Shown: positions 25,230-34,326 of the stretch, in pieces
How positions within the stretch are numbered: the first letter of the stretch is position 1
Layout: each line of letters starts with the position of its first letter
NCBI GenBank assembly: GCA_024227565.1
Contig: JAAEUE010000271.1
Location: forward strand, 62,001 to 126,000
Direction of reading: 5' to 3'
Length of the DNA stretch: 64,000 bases
Origin: Alphaproteobacteria bacterium
GTDB taxonomy: Bacteria > Pseudomonadota > Alphaproteobacteria > Rhizobiales > CAJQND01
Made by a program: the position numbers and the translations under genes
Notes under the pieces: model-generated
What the model was told of the DNA's origin: nothing
What the model saw: the letters and a program-made list of their open reading frames with translations, nothing else
Databases searched by the model: none

Positions 25230-26130
25230 CAATAACCGACACTTTAGATCTCGTTTGCCGCAAAGCCACCACCGCGTGGGACACCACGCATACCAACACA
25301 ATGGCCCCGCCGATCAGGGTGGTTGCCGCCGGAACTTCACCCACAACCAGCCAGGTCCACACCGGTCCCATCACCGTTTCCACCAAGGTGAGCAGGGTGA
25401 CTTCGGCGGCCGGAATGTATCTGGATGCCCAGGTGATAAACGAGAAACCGAGCCCCACCTGAACAACCCCCAAGAGCAGGGCGTAGATGTAATCCATGGG
25501 TGGAATGATCAGCGTCGGCGCCATGTAGGCGCTGAAGCAGGCAGCAAGGAAGCCGCCCAGGCAGGTGGCCGCAAGCATGTCGCGGTCACGCGCCAGCCGG
25601 CACAGAATGACAAAGATTGCGAAGGTGAAGACGGCACCGAGGGCGAACAGGTTGCCCAGCAGGCGCCCGGCTGAAACCGCTCCCGTCAGCATGATCGCAA
25701 CACCGCCTAGGGCAAACAGCAGGATCAGCAGGGTTTTGAGCGAGAGGCGCTCGCCCAACACCGGCCAGGCAATCGCGGCGGTGAGCAAGGGTCCCATGCT
25801 GATCACAAACACCGTGTTGGCCACGGTCGTGTGCAACAGCGCGAACAGATAGAAGCAGAAGCCAGCAGCTATGGTCGCCGCCACGGCGAGGCCAACGGGC
25901 GTGAAGGCATGTTTGATCACCTCCATGGAGCGCCAGCCATATTGCGCAACAATGAGCAAAAGCAGGGTCACGGTGAACGCGCCGCAGCGATAGGTGAGGA
26001 TCTGCCAACCTTCGGCCTGTTCGATGAGCCGCACCAGGGGGCCGCCGAAACTGAGGCACAGACCGCCCATGAGGCCGTACGTAACGCCCCGGACCTGCCC
26101 GCCCGGGGCGTCATGAGGGAGGAGCGACAC
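25225..26130 (-). CDS. EamA/DMT-family transporter
   Basis: A 301-residue inner-membrane protein with ten hydrophobic segments in two EamA repeats (about residues 13-140 and 150-285). Family features include GPLLTAAIAWPVLGERLSLK at the end of repeat one and TLVETVMGPVWTWLVVGEVP at the end of repeat two. These carriers export or exchange small metabolites and amino acids; the substrate is unknown. It ends inside the BetI operator and begins nine bases after the exported FAH-family gene, so it may be the last gene of the livHMGF operon. Confidence 0.9.
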   Translation of the reverse strand: MSLLPHDAPGGQVRGVTYGLMGGLCLSFGGPLVRLIEQAEGWQILTYRCGAFTVTLLLLIVAQYGWRSMEVIKHAFTPVGLAVAATIAAGFCFYLFALLHTTVANTVFVISMGPLLTAAIAWPVLGERLSLKTLLILLFALGGVAIMLTGAVSAGRLLGNLFALGAVFTFAIFVILCRLARDRDMLAATCLGGFLAACFSAYMAPTLIIPPMDYIYALLLGVVQVGLGFSFITWASRYIPAAEVTLLTLVETVMGPVWTWLVVGEVPAATTLIGGAIVLVCVVSHAVVALRQTRSKVSVID

Positions 26131-26139
26131 GGCGCGTGC

Positions 26140-27027
26140 TTACGGCTCAGGCCGGCCAACTGTGTTGCGCAAGGTGCCGGCCCCTTCGAGCTGCACCTCC
26201 ACAACATCGCCAGGCTTCATGGGTTGGGTCTTGCCGGGCGTGCCGGTGTAGATCACATCGCCGGGCTCAAGGGTGATGTAGCGCGAAATGTAGCTAACCA
26301 TGCGTTTGACCGAATTCAGCATTTTAGAGGTGCGTTCCTGTTGCACCACCTTGCCGTTCAGCCGGGTGGTGAGTTCAAGGTCATCGTAGTTCAATCCGCG
26401 CACCACCCATGGCCCGAGCGGACCGAAAGTGTCCGAACCCTTGCCGCGGATGATGTTGAGCAGGTTGGTTCCGATGGAGCGTTCCGAGATGTCGTTGCCG
26501 ATGGTGACGCCGAAAATGTGATCGGCCACCTCTGCTTCGCTGATGTTGCGGGCCCGCTCGCCCATCACCAGAACCATCTCACCCTCATAATGCAGAGCTT
26601 TTGAGCCGGGCGGCGGAACAATCTCTTCGCCGGTTGCGATGATCGATGAGGGAAGCTTGGAGAACAGACCGATCTCGCCATCCTTCAAGGCACGCGGATT
26701 GGGATAGTTGAGCGCCACGGCAATCACTTTCGAAGGCTCCACCGGCGCCAGCAGCTTGGCTTCCTTCAGCGCCACAACCTCGCCGGTATATTTTGGATCG
26801 TCCCCAAAGAACGACTTATCGAGAAGCCGCACCTGCCCCAGGCTGAGCACGCCGTAGCGCGGGGCGCCCTTGTGAAGAATGCGCACATACTTGTTGAGTT
26901 CATCATCACCGCTATCAGCCGCTGCCGGCGATGGCAGAGCACAGGCAGCAGCCATCAGGAGGCCAAGCGCTCCGGCTTTAAACCCCGAGATAACGTTCCT
27001 GCAGTTTTTCATCGCCTTTGAGCTCAT
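26140..27027 (-). CDS. fumarylacetoacetate hydrolase family protein with signal peptide
   Basis: A FAH-fold protein of up to 295 residues with an unusual export signal. Starting at Met1 or Met6 (MKNCRNVISGF), a basic n-region is followed by GALGLLMAAACALPSPAAA-DS, a good signal peptidase I site. The catalytic domain (about 95-290) keeps the metal residues: E-x-E in HYEGEMVLVMG and Asp in IGNDISERS. The 5' end overlaps livF by 35-50 bases. FAH-fold enzymes are normally cytoplasmic, so a periplasmic acylpyruvase or lactonase-like activity is possible. Start choice is the main uncertainty. Confidence 0.85.
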   Translation of the reverse strand: MSSKAMKNCRNVISGFKAGALGLLMAAACALPSPAAADSGDDELNKYVRILHKGAPRYGVLSLGQVRLLDKSFFGDDPKYTGEVVALKEAKLLAPVEPSKVIAVALNYPNPRALKDGEIGLFSKLPSSIIATGEEIVPPPGSKALHYEGEMVLVMGERARNISEAEVADHIFGVTIGNDISERSIGTNLLNIIRGKGSDTFGPLGPWVVRGLNYDDLELTTRLNGKVVQQERTSKMLNSVKRMVSYISRYITLEPGDVIYTGTPGKTQPMKPGDVVEVQLEGAGTLRNTVGRPEP

Positions 27028-27678
27028 CTGACGTTCCCGACCACACCACTTTGCCTTTTTCTATAACATAGTGGCGGTCTGCCAGTTTGATCAAATCGGC
27101 GATGTTCTTGTCCACCACCAGGATGGAGAGACCGTCATCCTTGATGCGCTGCAGACATTCCCAGATCTCATCGCGCACAAGCGGGGCAAGCCCCTCGGTG
27201 GCTTCGTCAAGGATGAGCAATTTGGGATTGGTCATCAGCGCCCGGCCAATGGCCAGCATCTGTTGTTCGCCGCCTGAGAGAAGGTTGCCCATGGAGGTGG
27301 CGCGGTTTCGCAAGGCCGGGAACATCTCGTAAACCCGCTCCAGGGTCCATGGGGTGCTGTCGCCCTGCCGGTTCGCAGCTGTAGCAACAAGGTTCTCGCG
27401 CACCGAAAGATTGGGAAAGATCTGCCGCCCTTCCGGCACCAGGCCAAGGCCGGCCTGCGCAATCTTGAACGGGCGGGCACCGGCGATCTCCTTGCCATCG
27501 AAATGTACCGAGCCGGCCCGCGGTGTCACGATGCCCATGATGGAGTTGATTGTGGTGGTCTTGCCCATGCCGTTGCGGCCCAGAACGGTGACCACCTCGC
27601 CAGCATTCACCTCAAGCTCGATGCCGAACAAAACCTGCGAGACGCCATAGGCGCTTTCCAACCCGGCAACCTTCAACA

Positions 27679-27679
<1 letters not shown>
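26978..27679 (-). CDS. livF: branched-chain amino acid-type ABC transporter ATPase, LivF
   Basis: A 233-residue ATPase. Walker A is GRNGMGKTTT, the signature LLSGGEQQMLAIGRAL, and Walker B LLILDEATEGLAP, the E-A-T-E-G-L form typical of LivF. With LivG it powers uptake by LivHM. It overlaps livG by one base. LIV-type systems also carry aromatic acids and amides, and the enzyme neighbours here fit such a substrate better than leucine. Confidence 0.95.
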
Positions 27680-28417
<738 letters not shown>

Positions 28418-28425
<8 letters not shown>

Positions 28426-29428
28426 TGGACCGCCCCATCCGGGCTAGCAGGCCGGAGATCCCACCCTTAACGAACAAGACCGTGAGAATGAGCATGATGC
28501 CGAACGGCAAGTGCCAGTGCACCGTGAAGGCCGACAGAAGCTGCTCCAGAAGCAGGAACAGCGCGGCCCCAATCACCGGCCCAAACACCATGCTGGTCCC
28601 GCCGAGAATGACCATGAACATCAACTCGCCGGATGCGGCCCAGTCCATCATGTCAGGCGATATGAAGCTGGTGAAATTCCCGAGCAAGGCACCCGCATAG
28701 CCGCAGATCGCGCCGGCGATCACATAGGCGGCAAGGCGGTAGACATAGGTGCTGTAGCCCAGCGAGCGCATGCGGTCCTCATTGCCCTTGGCGCCCTGGA
28801 TCACCATGCCAAACCGTGAATTCACGATCCGGTGCACCAGATAGATCACGGCCAGAAGGGAGCCATAGCACAGGAAGTAGAAGGCCAGAGGGTTGTCCAT
28901 ATCGATGCCGGGGATTTCCGAGCGGCTCGTGATGACGAGCCCATCATCGGCACCATAGGTCTCCAGAGAGACGAACAGATAGAAGATCATCTGCCCGAAC
29001 GCCATGGTGATCATGATGAAATAAACACCCTTGGTGCGCAGACAGATCGCCCCGGTGATCAGCGCAAAAACGGCGGAAACGATAACCGCCAGGATCACGT
29101 GGAAAATACCGCTGTTGGTGGCGATCAGTTCGAACTCACCGAATAGGGCATGATAGGTGGGGATGCCGACACAGTAAGCCCCAATGCCCAGGTAAGCCGC
29201 ATGGCCGAACGACACCATGCCGCCGAATCCCAAGATCAGGTTGAGGCTCACCGCCGCGATGGACAACACCACAAGCCGCGTGGCGATATCGAGCCAGAAG
29301 GCATTCCCGCCCGCATAGATCGCAACCGGAATGACCGCCAGCGCGACCAGGCAGGCCACCATGAACCAACTGGCCACGGACAATTTCCGGGCGCCGCCCG
29401 CCGGGTCCGTTGTGCTCACATCGGCCAT
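28418..29428 (-). CDS. livM: branched-chain amino acid-type ABC transporter permease, LivM
   Basis: A 336-residue membrane protein with about ten hydrophobic segments. LivM signatures are LILGFGGMVSFGHAAYLGIGAY near residue 65 and GAICLRTKGVYFIMITMAFGQM near 125, with the EAA-like GYSTYVYRLAAYVIAGAICGYAGALLG region contacting the ATPases. It begins one base after the livH stop. Confidence 0.95.
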
Positions 29429-29429
29429 C

Positions 29430-30353
29430 TCAGCGCACCTTCGGCGGGAACAGGCCCTGGGGCCTGATGGCCAGCACCACAGCCATGAGAATGTAGATCA
29501 GCATGGCAGAGACGGCGGGCGCGGAGGTTTCAGCTGCTTCGGTCGACATGACCAGCTTGAACAGATCGTCCAGGAACGAACGTCCCATGGTATCGATCAG
29601 CCCGATGAGAAGCGCCGCAATGAAGGCCCCCTTCATGGAGCCGATGCCGCCCACGATGATCACCACGAAGGCGGTGATGATGATCTCGTTGCCCATGCCG
29701 ATGGAGGCTTCGGTAATCGGTGCGATCAGCATGCCGGCAAGCCCGGCCAAAACTGCGCCGAGCGCAAAAACCGCAGTGAACAGGGTTTGGATATCGATCC
29801 CCAGCGCACCCACCATGGTGCGGTTGGAGGCGCCTGCGCGGATCAGCATGCCAAGCTTGGTGTGGTTGACCAGCCAGTAGAGCCCGCCGGCCACCAGAAG
29901 GCCGCCGAGGATGATCACCAGCCGGAAGGTCGGGAACACGATGCCGGGAAGCAAGGTCACCTGGCCATCAAGCACATCGGGCAGAGGCACTGAAATCCCC
30001 TCCGGTCCCCAGATCAGCTGGGTCAGCGTGTCAAAGCACAAGATGAGCCCGAAGGTGGCCAGCACATGATCCAGATGATCACGCGCATAAAGATGGCGGA
30101 TAACCGACAATTCCACCGCGAGCCCCACCAGGGCGGTGCACGGGATGGCCAGCAAAAGACCCCAGACGAACGAGCCGGTCCAGAAGGTGAGAGAGGCGCA
30201 GAAGAAGGCGCCGATCATGTAAAGGCTGCCATGGGCCAGATTGACGAAATCCATGATGCCGAAGGTCAAGGTGAGGCCCGAGGCGAGCAGGAACAGCAGC
30301 ACGCCAAGTTGCATCCCGTTCAAAAACTGGATCAAGACCAGAGATGCATCCAT
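29430..30353 (-). CDS. livH: branched-chain amino acid-type ABC transporter permease, LivH
   Basis: A 307-residue membrane protein with eight or so hydrophobic segments. LivH signatures are LNGMQLGVLLFLLASGLTLTFGIMDFVNLAHGSLYM at the N-terminus and GASNRTMVGALGIDIQTLF in the ATPase-contact loop. It follows the flavoprotein gene by 80 bases on the same strand. The periplasmic binding protein for this system is probably the one at 34327-35520, separated by four enzyme genes. Confidence 0.95.
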   Translation of the reverse strand: MDASLVLIQFLNGMQLGVLLFLLASGLTLTFGIMDFVNLAHGSLYMIGAFFCASLTFWTGSFVWGLLLAIPCTALVGLAVELSVIRHLYARDHLDHVLATFGLILCFDTLTQLIWGPEGISVPLPDVLDGQVTLLPGIVFPTFRLVIILGGLLVAGGLYWLVNHTKLGMLIRAGASNRTMVGALGIDIQTLFTAVFALGAVLAGLAGMLIAPITEASIGMGNEIIITAFVVIIVGGIGSMKGAFIAALLIGLIDTMGRSFLDDLFKLVMSTEAAETSAPAVSAMLIYILMAVVLAIRPQGLFPPKVR

Positions 30354-30433
30354 GCCTATCAGACGCCCCTACGCCACCGCCCCGGTATACGGCCATTCCC
30401 TCACTTTAAGCACTGGATGTAGCACGGATTTTC

Positions 30434-31585
30434 TCACCTGAGAACCGGCGGCGCGCTGCTCCTTTGTGCTCTCCACGCATTCGTGAAGCGTGGCGCGATT
30501 TTGGCCAACCTTTCCTCGCTGACCCGGCCAGAGCGGGTCATATAGTCGTATGCCAAAGCCATGGGATCCAGCGCAAGGCGAGAGGCAAACTCCTCATACC
30601 ATTCATAGGAGCCCCGCGCTCCCGACAGCAGTTTTTCCACTTGCGGTTTCCTGCCCTCAATGAACAGATCCAGGGCGTCTGAAACCTTGCCGGGTTGCTT
30701 CTGAAAGGCCTGGAACAGCGCAATGGCATCCTCCATGGCAAGCCGGGTGCCTGAGCCGATGGAAAAATGGATCGAGCGCAGCGCATCTCCGATCAGAACC
30801 GTGTTCCCGGCGCGCCAGTTGGCGTTTGTGAGCACGGGAAAGCGCCGCCAGATCGAAGTGTTGGAGATCAGGGGATGGCCCTCCAGATCGGAGGCAAAGA
30901 TCTCCTCGCACAGGCGGCGGGAGGCTTCAGGCTCCATCTGCTCAAACCCTCCCCTCTCAAAGGTCTCGGCATCGCATTCCACAATGAAGGTGCTCTTGTC
31001 GGGGGCATAGCGGTAATGGTGCGCCACATAGCTTCCGGTGTCATGGGACCGGAACGTCAGGCTGAGCGTTGGGAACACCTTGCCGGTGCCATACCAGATG
31101 AACCGGTTCGTCAATTCAGAGACCTGAGGCTGAAACCGCGCATCGAGCAGCCGCCGCACGGTTGAGTTGACCCCATCGGCACCAACCACCAGGTCGCAAT
31201 CGTCAAACCGCTCGAGGTCTTCGATGGTTTCGCCATGGCAAACCTCAACACCGGCCTCTGCGCAGAGGTCTTGCAAGATCTCCAACAGGGCCAGGCGTGA
31301 GATGCCCGAGAACCCGTTGCCGTCAATCGGCACCCGCTCGCCGCGGTGGACGATGGTCAGATCGTCCCAATGCTCGGCCCGCGCATCCAAGGCCGCATAG
31401 AAGGCGTCGTCGGCATCCTCCAGGTGGGTGAGCGCGGCATCAGAGAAAACCACGCCGAAGCCATAGGTTGCGCCTTTCTGGTTCTGCTCAAGCACCAGAA
31501 TGTCATGCGCCGGATCAGCCTTTTTCATCAGATAGGCAAAATAGAGCCCGGCAGGCCCTGCCCCCACGATCGCGATCTTCACCAA
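30434..31585 (-). CDS. FAD-dependent monooxygenase of the salicylyl-CoA 5-hydroxylase/VioD type
   Basis: A 383-residue class A flavoprotein monooxygenase. The Rossmann motif GAGPAGLYFAYLMKKADPAHD, the DG motif LVVGADGVNSTVRRL, and the GD motif GDALRSIHFSIGSGTRLAMEDAIAL match the group that contains salicylyl-CoA 5-hydroxylase, the N-terminal half of 2-aminobenzoyl-CoA monooxygenase/reductase, and tryptophan hydroxylase VioD. It lacks the C-terminal old-yellow-enzyme domain of the fused forms. A divergent hot-dog thioesterase and the LIV operon next to it suggest hydroxylation of an aromatic acyl-CoA. Substrate identity is inference. Confidence 0.82.
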   Translation of the reverse strand: MVKIAIVGAGPAGLYFAYLMKKADPAHDILVLEQNQKGATYGFGVVFSDAALTHLEDADDAFYAALDARAEHWDDLTIVHRGERVPIDGNGFSGISRLALLEILQDLCAEAGVEVCHGETIEDLERFDDCDLVVGADGVNSTVRRLLDARFQPQVSELTNRFIWYGTGKVFPTLSLTFRSHDTGSYVAHHYRYAPDKSTFIVECDAETFERGGFEQMEPEASRRLCEEIFASDLEGHPLISNTSIWRRFPVLTNANWRAGNTVLIGDALRSIHFSIGSGTRLAMEDAIALFQAFQKQPGKVSDALDLFIEGRKPQVEKLLSGARGSYEWYEEFASRLALDPMALAYDYMTRSGRVSEERLAKIAPRFTNAWRAQRSSAPPVLR

Positions 31586-31648
31586 GGCCTCCCTCGACAG
31601 TGCAATTGATTTCCGGCATATGCCTTACTTGAACAGGAGCATAGGGCT

Positions 31649-32071
31649 TTGAGCACCGCAACCAGACATTTGCGCCAAATTGAAGTGGGGTGGGGCGATT
31701 GCGACCCGGCCGGAATTGTCTTCTATCCCAACTTCTACCGCTGGTTCGACGCCTGCAGCCATGCCCTCCTCATCGCACGGGGCTTGAGCCACCGGGAGCT
31801 CGCCGAACGCTTCGGCATTATCGGCTGCGGCCTGATCGACACCGGGGCGCGGTTCACCGCGCCGGCCAGGTTTGACGACGTGCTGGAGGCGGAAAGCCAG
31901 ATCGGCAAACTGACCAGCCGCACCTTCACAGTTGAGCACGTGTTCCGCCGCGGCGATACGCAGATTTGTTCCGGCCACGAGGTTCGCGGCTGCTTTGCGG
32001 CAGATCAGAACGCCCCAGGCGGGATCAAGGCCATTGCCCTGCCGGACGAGCTTCGAGCCGCCCTGCAGTAA
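31649..32071 (+). CDS. 4-hydroxybenzoyl-CoA thioesterase-family protein
   Basis: A 140-residue hot-dog-fold thioesterase. The motif WGDCDPAGIVFYPNFYRWFD contains the catalytic Asp (about residue 19) of the Pseudomonas CBS3-type 4-hydroxybenzoyl-CoA thioesterase. The TTG start at 31649 has AGGAG nine bases upstream. It is divergent from the salicylyl-CoA-hydroxylase-like gene by 63 bases and precedes a cupin gene. The pair hydroxylase plus thioesterase would convert an aryl-CoA to the free hydroxy acid, as in the salicylyl-CoA to gentisate route, but the specific acid is not known. Confidence 0.88.
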   Translation: MSTATRHLRQIEVGWGDCDPAGIVFYPNFYRWFDACSHALLIARGLSHRELAERFGIIGCGLIDTGARFTAPARFDDVLEAESQIGKLTSRTFTVEHVFRRGDTQICSGHEVRGCFAADQNAPGGIKAIALPDELRAALQ

Positions 32072-32139
32072 GCCGCTTGCAAGCTGGCGCCTCAGTTGCA
32101 AAGATAGACAAAACCAAGACCTTAAGGGAGGAGCAATCC

Positions 32140-32589
32140 ATGCAAGAGATGACAGCCGGCGTAACCCCATCAGGTGAGGGCATTGAGGGGATCAGTTGGA
32201 ACATTCTCGGCCAAACCTATGTGCCCATGCAACTGTGCGAAAGCTCGTTCTCCTGGCATGCCACGTTCCCTCCCGGCACCTTCGTTCCGCCGCACATTCA
32301 TCCCGACCAGGATGAGTTCATCTACATGCTGAACGGCCGCTTCGACCTGTTCCTGGACGGCGCCGATGCCTCGGCCACTACGGGTGACTTGATCCGCCTG
32401 CCCCGCGGCATTGCCCATGGCATCTTCAACAAGTCGGATGCGGACGTGGAATGCGTATTCTGGGTCTCGCCCACCCAGAAGCTCTGGGATCTGTTCCAGA
32501 AGATCAGCGGTGTGGCCGATCCCGGCGAGGTGGTGCGGCTGGCTGGTGAGCACAACGTGCATTTCCTTCCGCCGCCTGAAGAGGGTTAG
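32140..32589 (+). CDS. small single-domain cupin protein
   Basis: A 149-residue cupin. Motif one is PPHIHPDQDEFIYMLNGRF, with the HxH-x4-E metal ligands, and motif two ends in LPRGIAHGIFN with the last His. ATG 32140 is preceded by AAGGGAGGAG with six bases between. Such proteins bind iron, manganese or zinc and include dioxygenases, isomerases and regulators of aromatic metabolism. Its place after a thioesterase would suit a ring-processing or hydroxy-acid step; no activity is claimed. Confidence 0.85.
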   Translation: MQEMTAGVTPSGEGIEGISWNILGQTYVPMQLCESSFSWHATFPPGTFVPPHIHPDQDEFIYMLNGRFDLFLDGADASATTGDLIRLPRGIAHGIFNKSDADVECVFWVSPTQKLWDLFQKISGVADPGEVVRLAGEHNVHFLPPPEEG

Positions 32590-32705
32590 ATCAGCAAAAC
32601 CGAATATGAACAAAATTCTCACCCCTAAAGGTCAAATAGTCCGAATTTCGATCTGATATCAGAGCGTTACGCGAATTTGGGTTCGTTTCGTAATTTGGGG
32701 GTATT

Positions 32706-32730
32706 GTGACAAGTGGCAGTTGTCACTTTT
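32706..32730 (+). terminator. weak Rho-independent terminator after the cupin gene
   Basis: A seven-base stem (GTGACAA/TTGTCAC), a seven-base loop and four Ts, 117 bases after the cupin stop. The short T run makes efficiency doubtful. Confidence 0.4.
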
Positions 32731-32778
32731 CATGTTCTTTATGTCTATACATATGCGGGGGAAAGTGAGGTGGATGCC

Positions 32779-32860
32779 GTCATGCCTGCGCAGGCAGGCA
32801 TCCAGGGGCCAGACAACTCAAAGCAAGCCGCCCCTGGATCCCTGCTTTCGCGGGGATGAC
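32779..32860. repeat. REP-doublet, copy R1
   Basis: Begins GTCATGCCTGCGCAGGC and ends in the inverted form CCCTGCTTTCGCGGGGATGAC, with CCAGGGGC/GCCCCTGG inner arms. It belongs to the family with copies at 35706, 38711, 43829 and 43936, and lies between two convergent 3' ends. Confidence 0.8.
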
Positions 32861-32905
32861 AAAGAAAGAAGAGCAGGAATGCGGGACAGAGGGGGAGAGC
32901 GAAAC

Positions 32906-34159
32906 CTACCCCTTGGTGTTCACCGCCTCGGTGGAAAACCCAGCCAGCTGAGAATAGCCCTTCACAACGCCCTCCAGCTCCTCATGGCTCGCCACATCAT
33001 GCAAGCTCTCAAAGCCATCGGGCGCCCGGGCGTTCACCAGGTCGATCACCCGCTCAGGCCCGCCCGAACGGTTGGTGCGCACGATTTCCGCCGTGGTCTC
33101 CAAGCGCTCGCCCTCATAGGCCTTGAGCGCAGCCACCACATCGCCGCCCTCTGCCAACCGTTCGGCCAGGCAGCGCGCATCCAGCACCGCTTGCGAGGCC
33201 CCGTTGGAGCCCACAGGATACATCGGGTGCGCCGCATCGCCCATCAGCGTCACCCGCCCGAACGACCACTGCGGCACCGGGTCCCGGTCGCACATGGGAT
33301 ACTCATAAAACGTGCCCGTGGCCTTGATCAGCGCCAACGGGTCCAGCACGTCCAGCGAGAACTTGTCCTCCACAAACGGCAGGAGCTCTTCCAGCTTGCC
33401 CTCGCGGCTCCAGTCCTCGCGCCGGGGCGGCTTTGAGTTGGCATCGCCCAGCTTGGCCGCCACCGCCCAGTTCATCAACACCTTGTCTTTGTCATCTGTG
33501 TCCCGGGAAATCGGATAAAGCACCAGCTTGGCATCCATGCCGCCGGAGATCACCATGCTCTCGCCAGTGAGGAAGGGCGGCCACTCGGTGGCGCCGCGCC
33601 ACAGCATGATGCCGTTCCAGGCCGGAGGCCCCTCCTGGGGATAGAACGTGGAGCGCACCACAGAATGGATGCCGTCAGCAGCGATCAAAACATCGCCGCG
33701 CACCCGGCGCGTCTCCTCGCCGCCATCACGCAAGGAGAAGGTGGCCGTCACCCCCTCATCGTCCTGGTCAAAGCCGGTGAGCTCGTGAGCGGGGTGAATG
33801 TTGTCAGCCCCAATGCGCGCCAATGCCGCCTTGTGCAGCACCCCTTGCAGCTTGCCCCGGTGAATTGAGAATTGCGGGTACTCAATGCCTGCATGGAGCC
33901 CGCGCAAGTCGCGCCAGATCTCCTGGCCCAACCGGTTCTGGTAGATCAGCTCATAGGTGCGGATAGCCGCCTCATCCAGGGCCTCAAGGAGACCCAGATC
34001 AGCCAACTCCTTGATGGCGTGCGGCAGGGTGTTGATGCCCACCCCAAGCTCGCGGATTTCGCTGGAGCGTTCAAACACCTCGCAGGCAATGCCCTTCTGG
34101 TGCAGGCTCAGCGCCAGCGCCAACCCGCCAATGCCGCCGCCGGCGATTAAAACCTTCAT
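32906..34159 (-). CDS. FAD-dependent monooxygenase, PhzS/3-hydroxybenzoate-hydroxylase-like
   Basis: A 417-residue class A flavin monooxygenase. FAD motif is LIAGGGIGGLALALSLHQKG, the DG motif DVLIAADGIHSVVRSTFYP, and the GD motif RVTLMGDAAHPMYPVGSNGASQAVLDARCL. RELGVGINTLPHAIKEL near residue 36 is typical of the PhzS-like flavin oxidoreductase group. Start is ATG 34159 after AGGAGGGTTG; a longer reading would translate a REP element. It probably hydroxylates an aromatic or N-heteroaromatic acid imported by the LIV system. It is convergent with the cupin gene. Confidence 0.87.
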   Translation of the reverse strand: MKVLIAGGGIGGLALALSLHQKGIACEVFERSSEIRELGVGINTLPHAIKELADLGLLEALDEAAIRTYELIYQNRLGQEIWRDLRGLHAGIEYPQFSIHRGKLQGVLHKAALARIGADNIHPAHELTGFDQDDEGVTATFSLRDGGEETRRVRGDVLIAADGIHSVVRSTFYPQEGPPAWNGIMLWRGATEWPPFLTGESMVISGGMDAKLVLYPISRDTDDKDKVLMNWAVAAKLGDANSKPPRREDWSREGKLEELLPFVEDKFSLDVLDPLALIKATGTFYEYPMCDRDPVPQWSFGRVTLMGDAAHPMYPVGSNGASQAVLDARCLAERLAEGGDVVAALKAYEGERLETTAEIVRTNRSGGPERVIDLVNARAPDGFESLHDVASHEELEGVVKGYSQLAGFSTEAVNTKG

Positions 34160-34179
34160 GCAACCCTCCTGACGACTGC

Positions 34180-34259
34180 CGTCCTCGGCCTTGAGCCGAG
34201 GACCCATGTTGACCGCTCAAGTCTTTCGGACCTGGACCCCCGGCTCAAGGCCGAGGGCA
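34180..34259. repeat. second-type REP doublet (GTCCTCGGCC family)
   Basis: GTCCTCGGCCTTGAGCCGAG at the left end and its imperfect inverse (CCCCCGGCTCAAGGCCGAGG) at the right end each form a hairpin, 20 bases before the monooxygenase start. It differs from the R1-R5 family. Only this copy is seen. Confidence 0.65.
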
Positions 34260-34274
34260 ACAGCTCGAAAAACC

Positions 34275-34311
34275 AAAACGGGCGGGAGTTTTGACGTCCC
34301 GCCCGCGTTTT
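34275..34311. terminator. bidirectional Rho-independent terminator
   Basis: CGGGCGGGA (34279-34287) pairs perfectly with TCCCGCCCG (34297-34305), flanked by A-rich and T-rich runs. It follows the binding-protein gene, whose stop is at 34327 on the minus strand. Confidence 0.8.
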
Positions 34312-34326
34312 AGAATGTGCTCAAGA

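Larger units (their letters stand above)
32590..32905. other. gap with a dispersed sequence, a possible terminator and a REP doublet
   Basis: A 316-base gap between convergent genes. 32667-32690 is the inverted copy of the 24-bp sequence at 20964-20987. GTGACAA and TTGTCAC (32706-32726) form a seven-base stem followed by TTTT, a weak terminator for the cupin transcript. A REP doublet fills 32779-32860. No small gene is supported. Confidence 0.6.

Noticed and set aside
31966-32139. N-terminal extension of the cupin frame
   Set aside because: Overlaps the thioesterase gene and a strong Shine-Dalgarno sequence lies just before ATG 32140.
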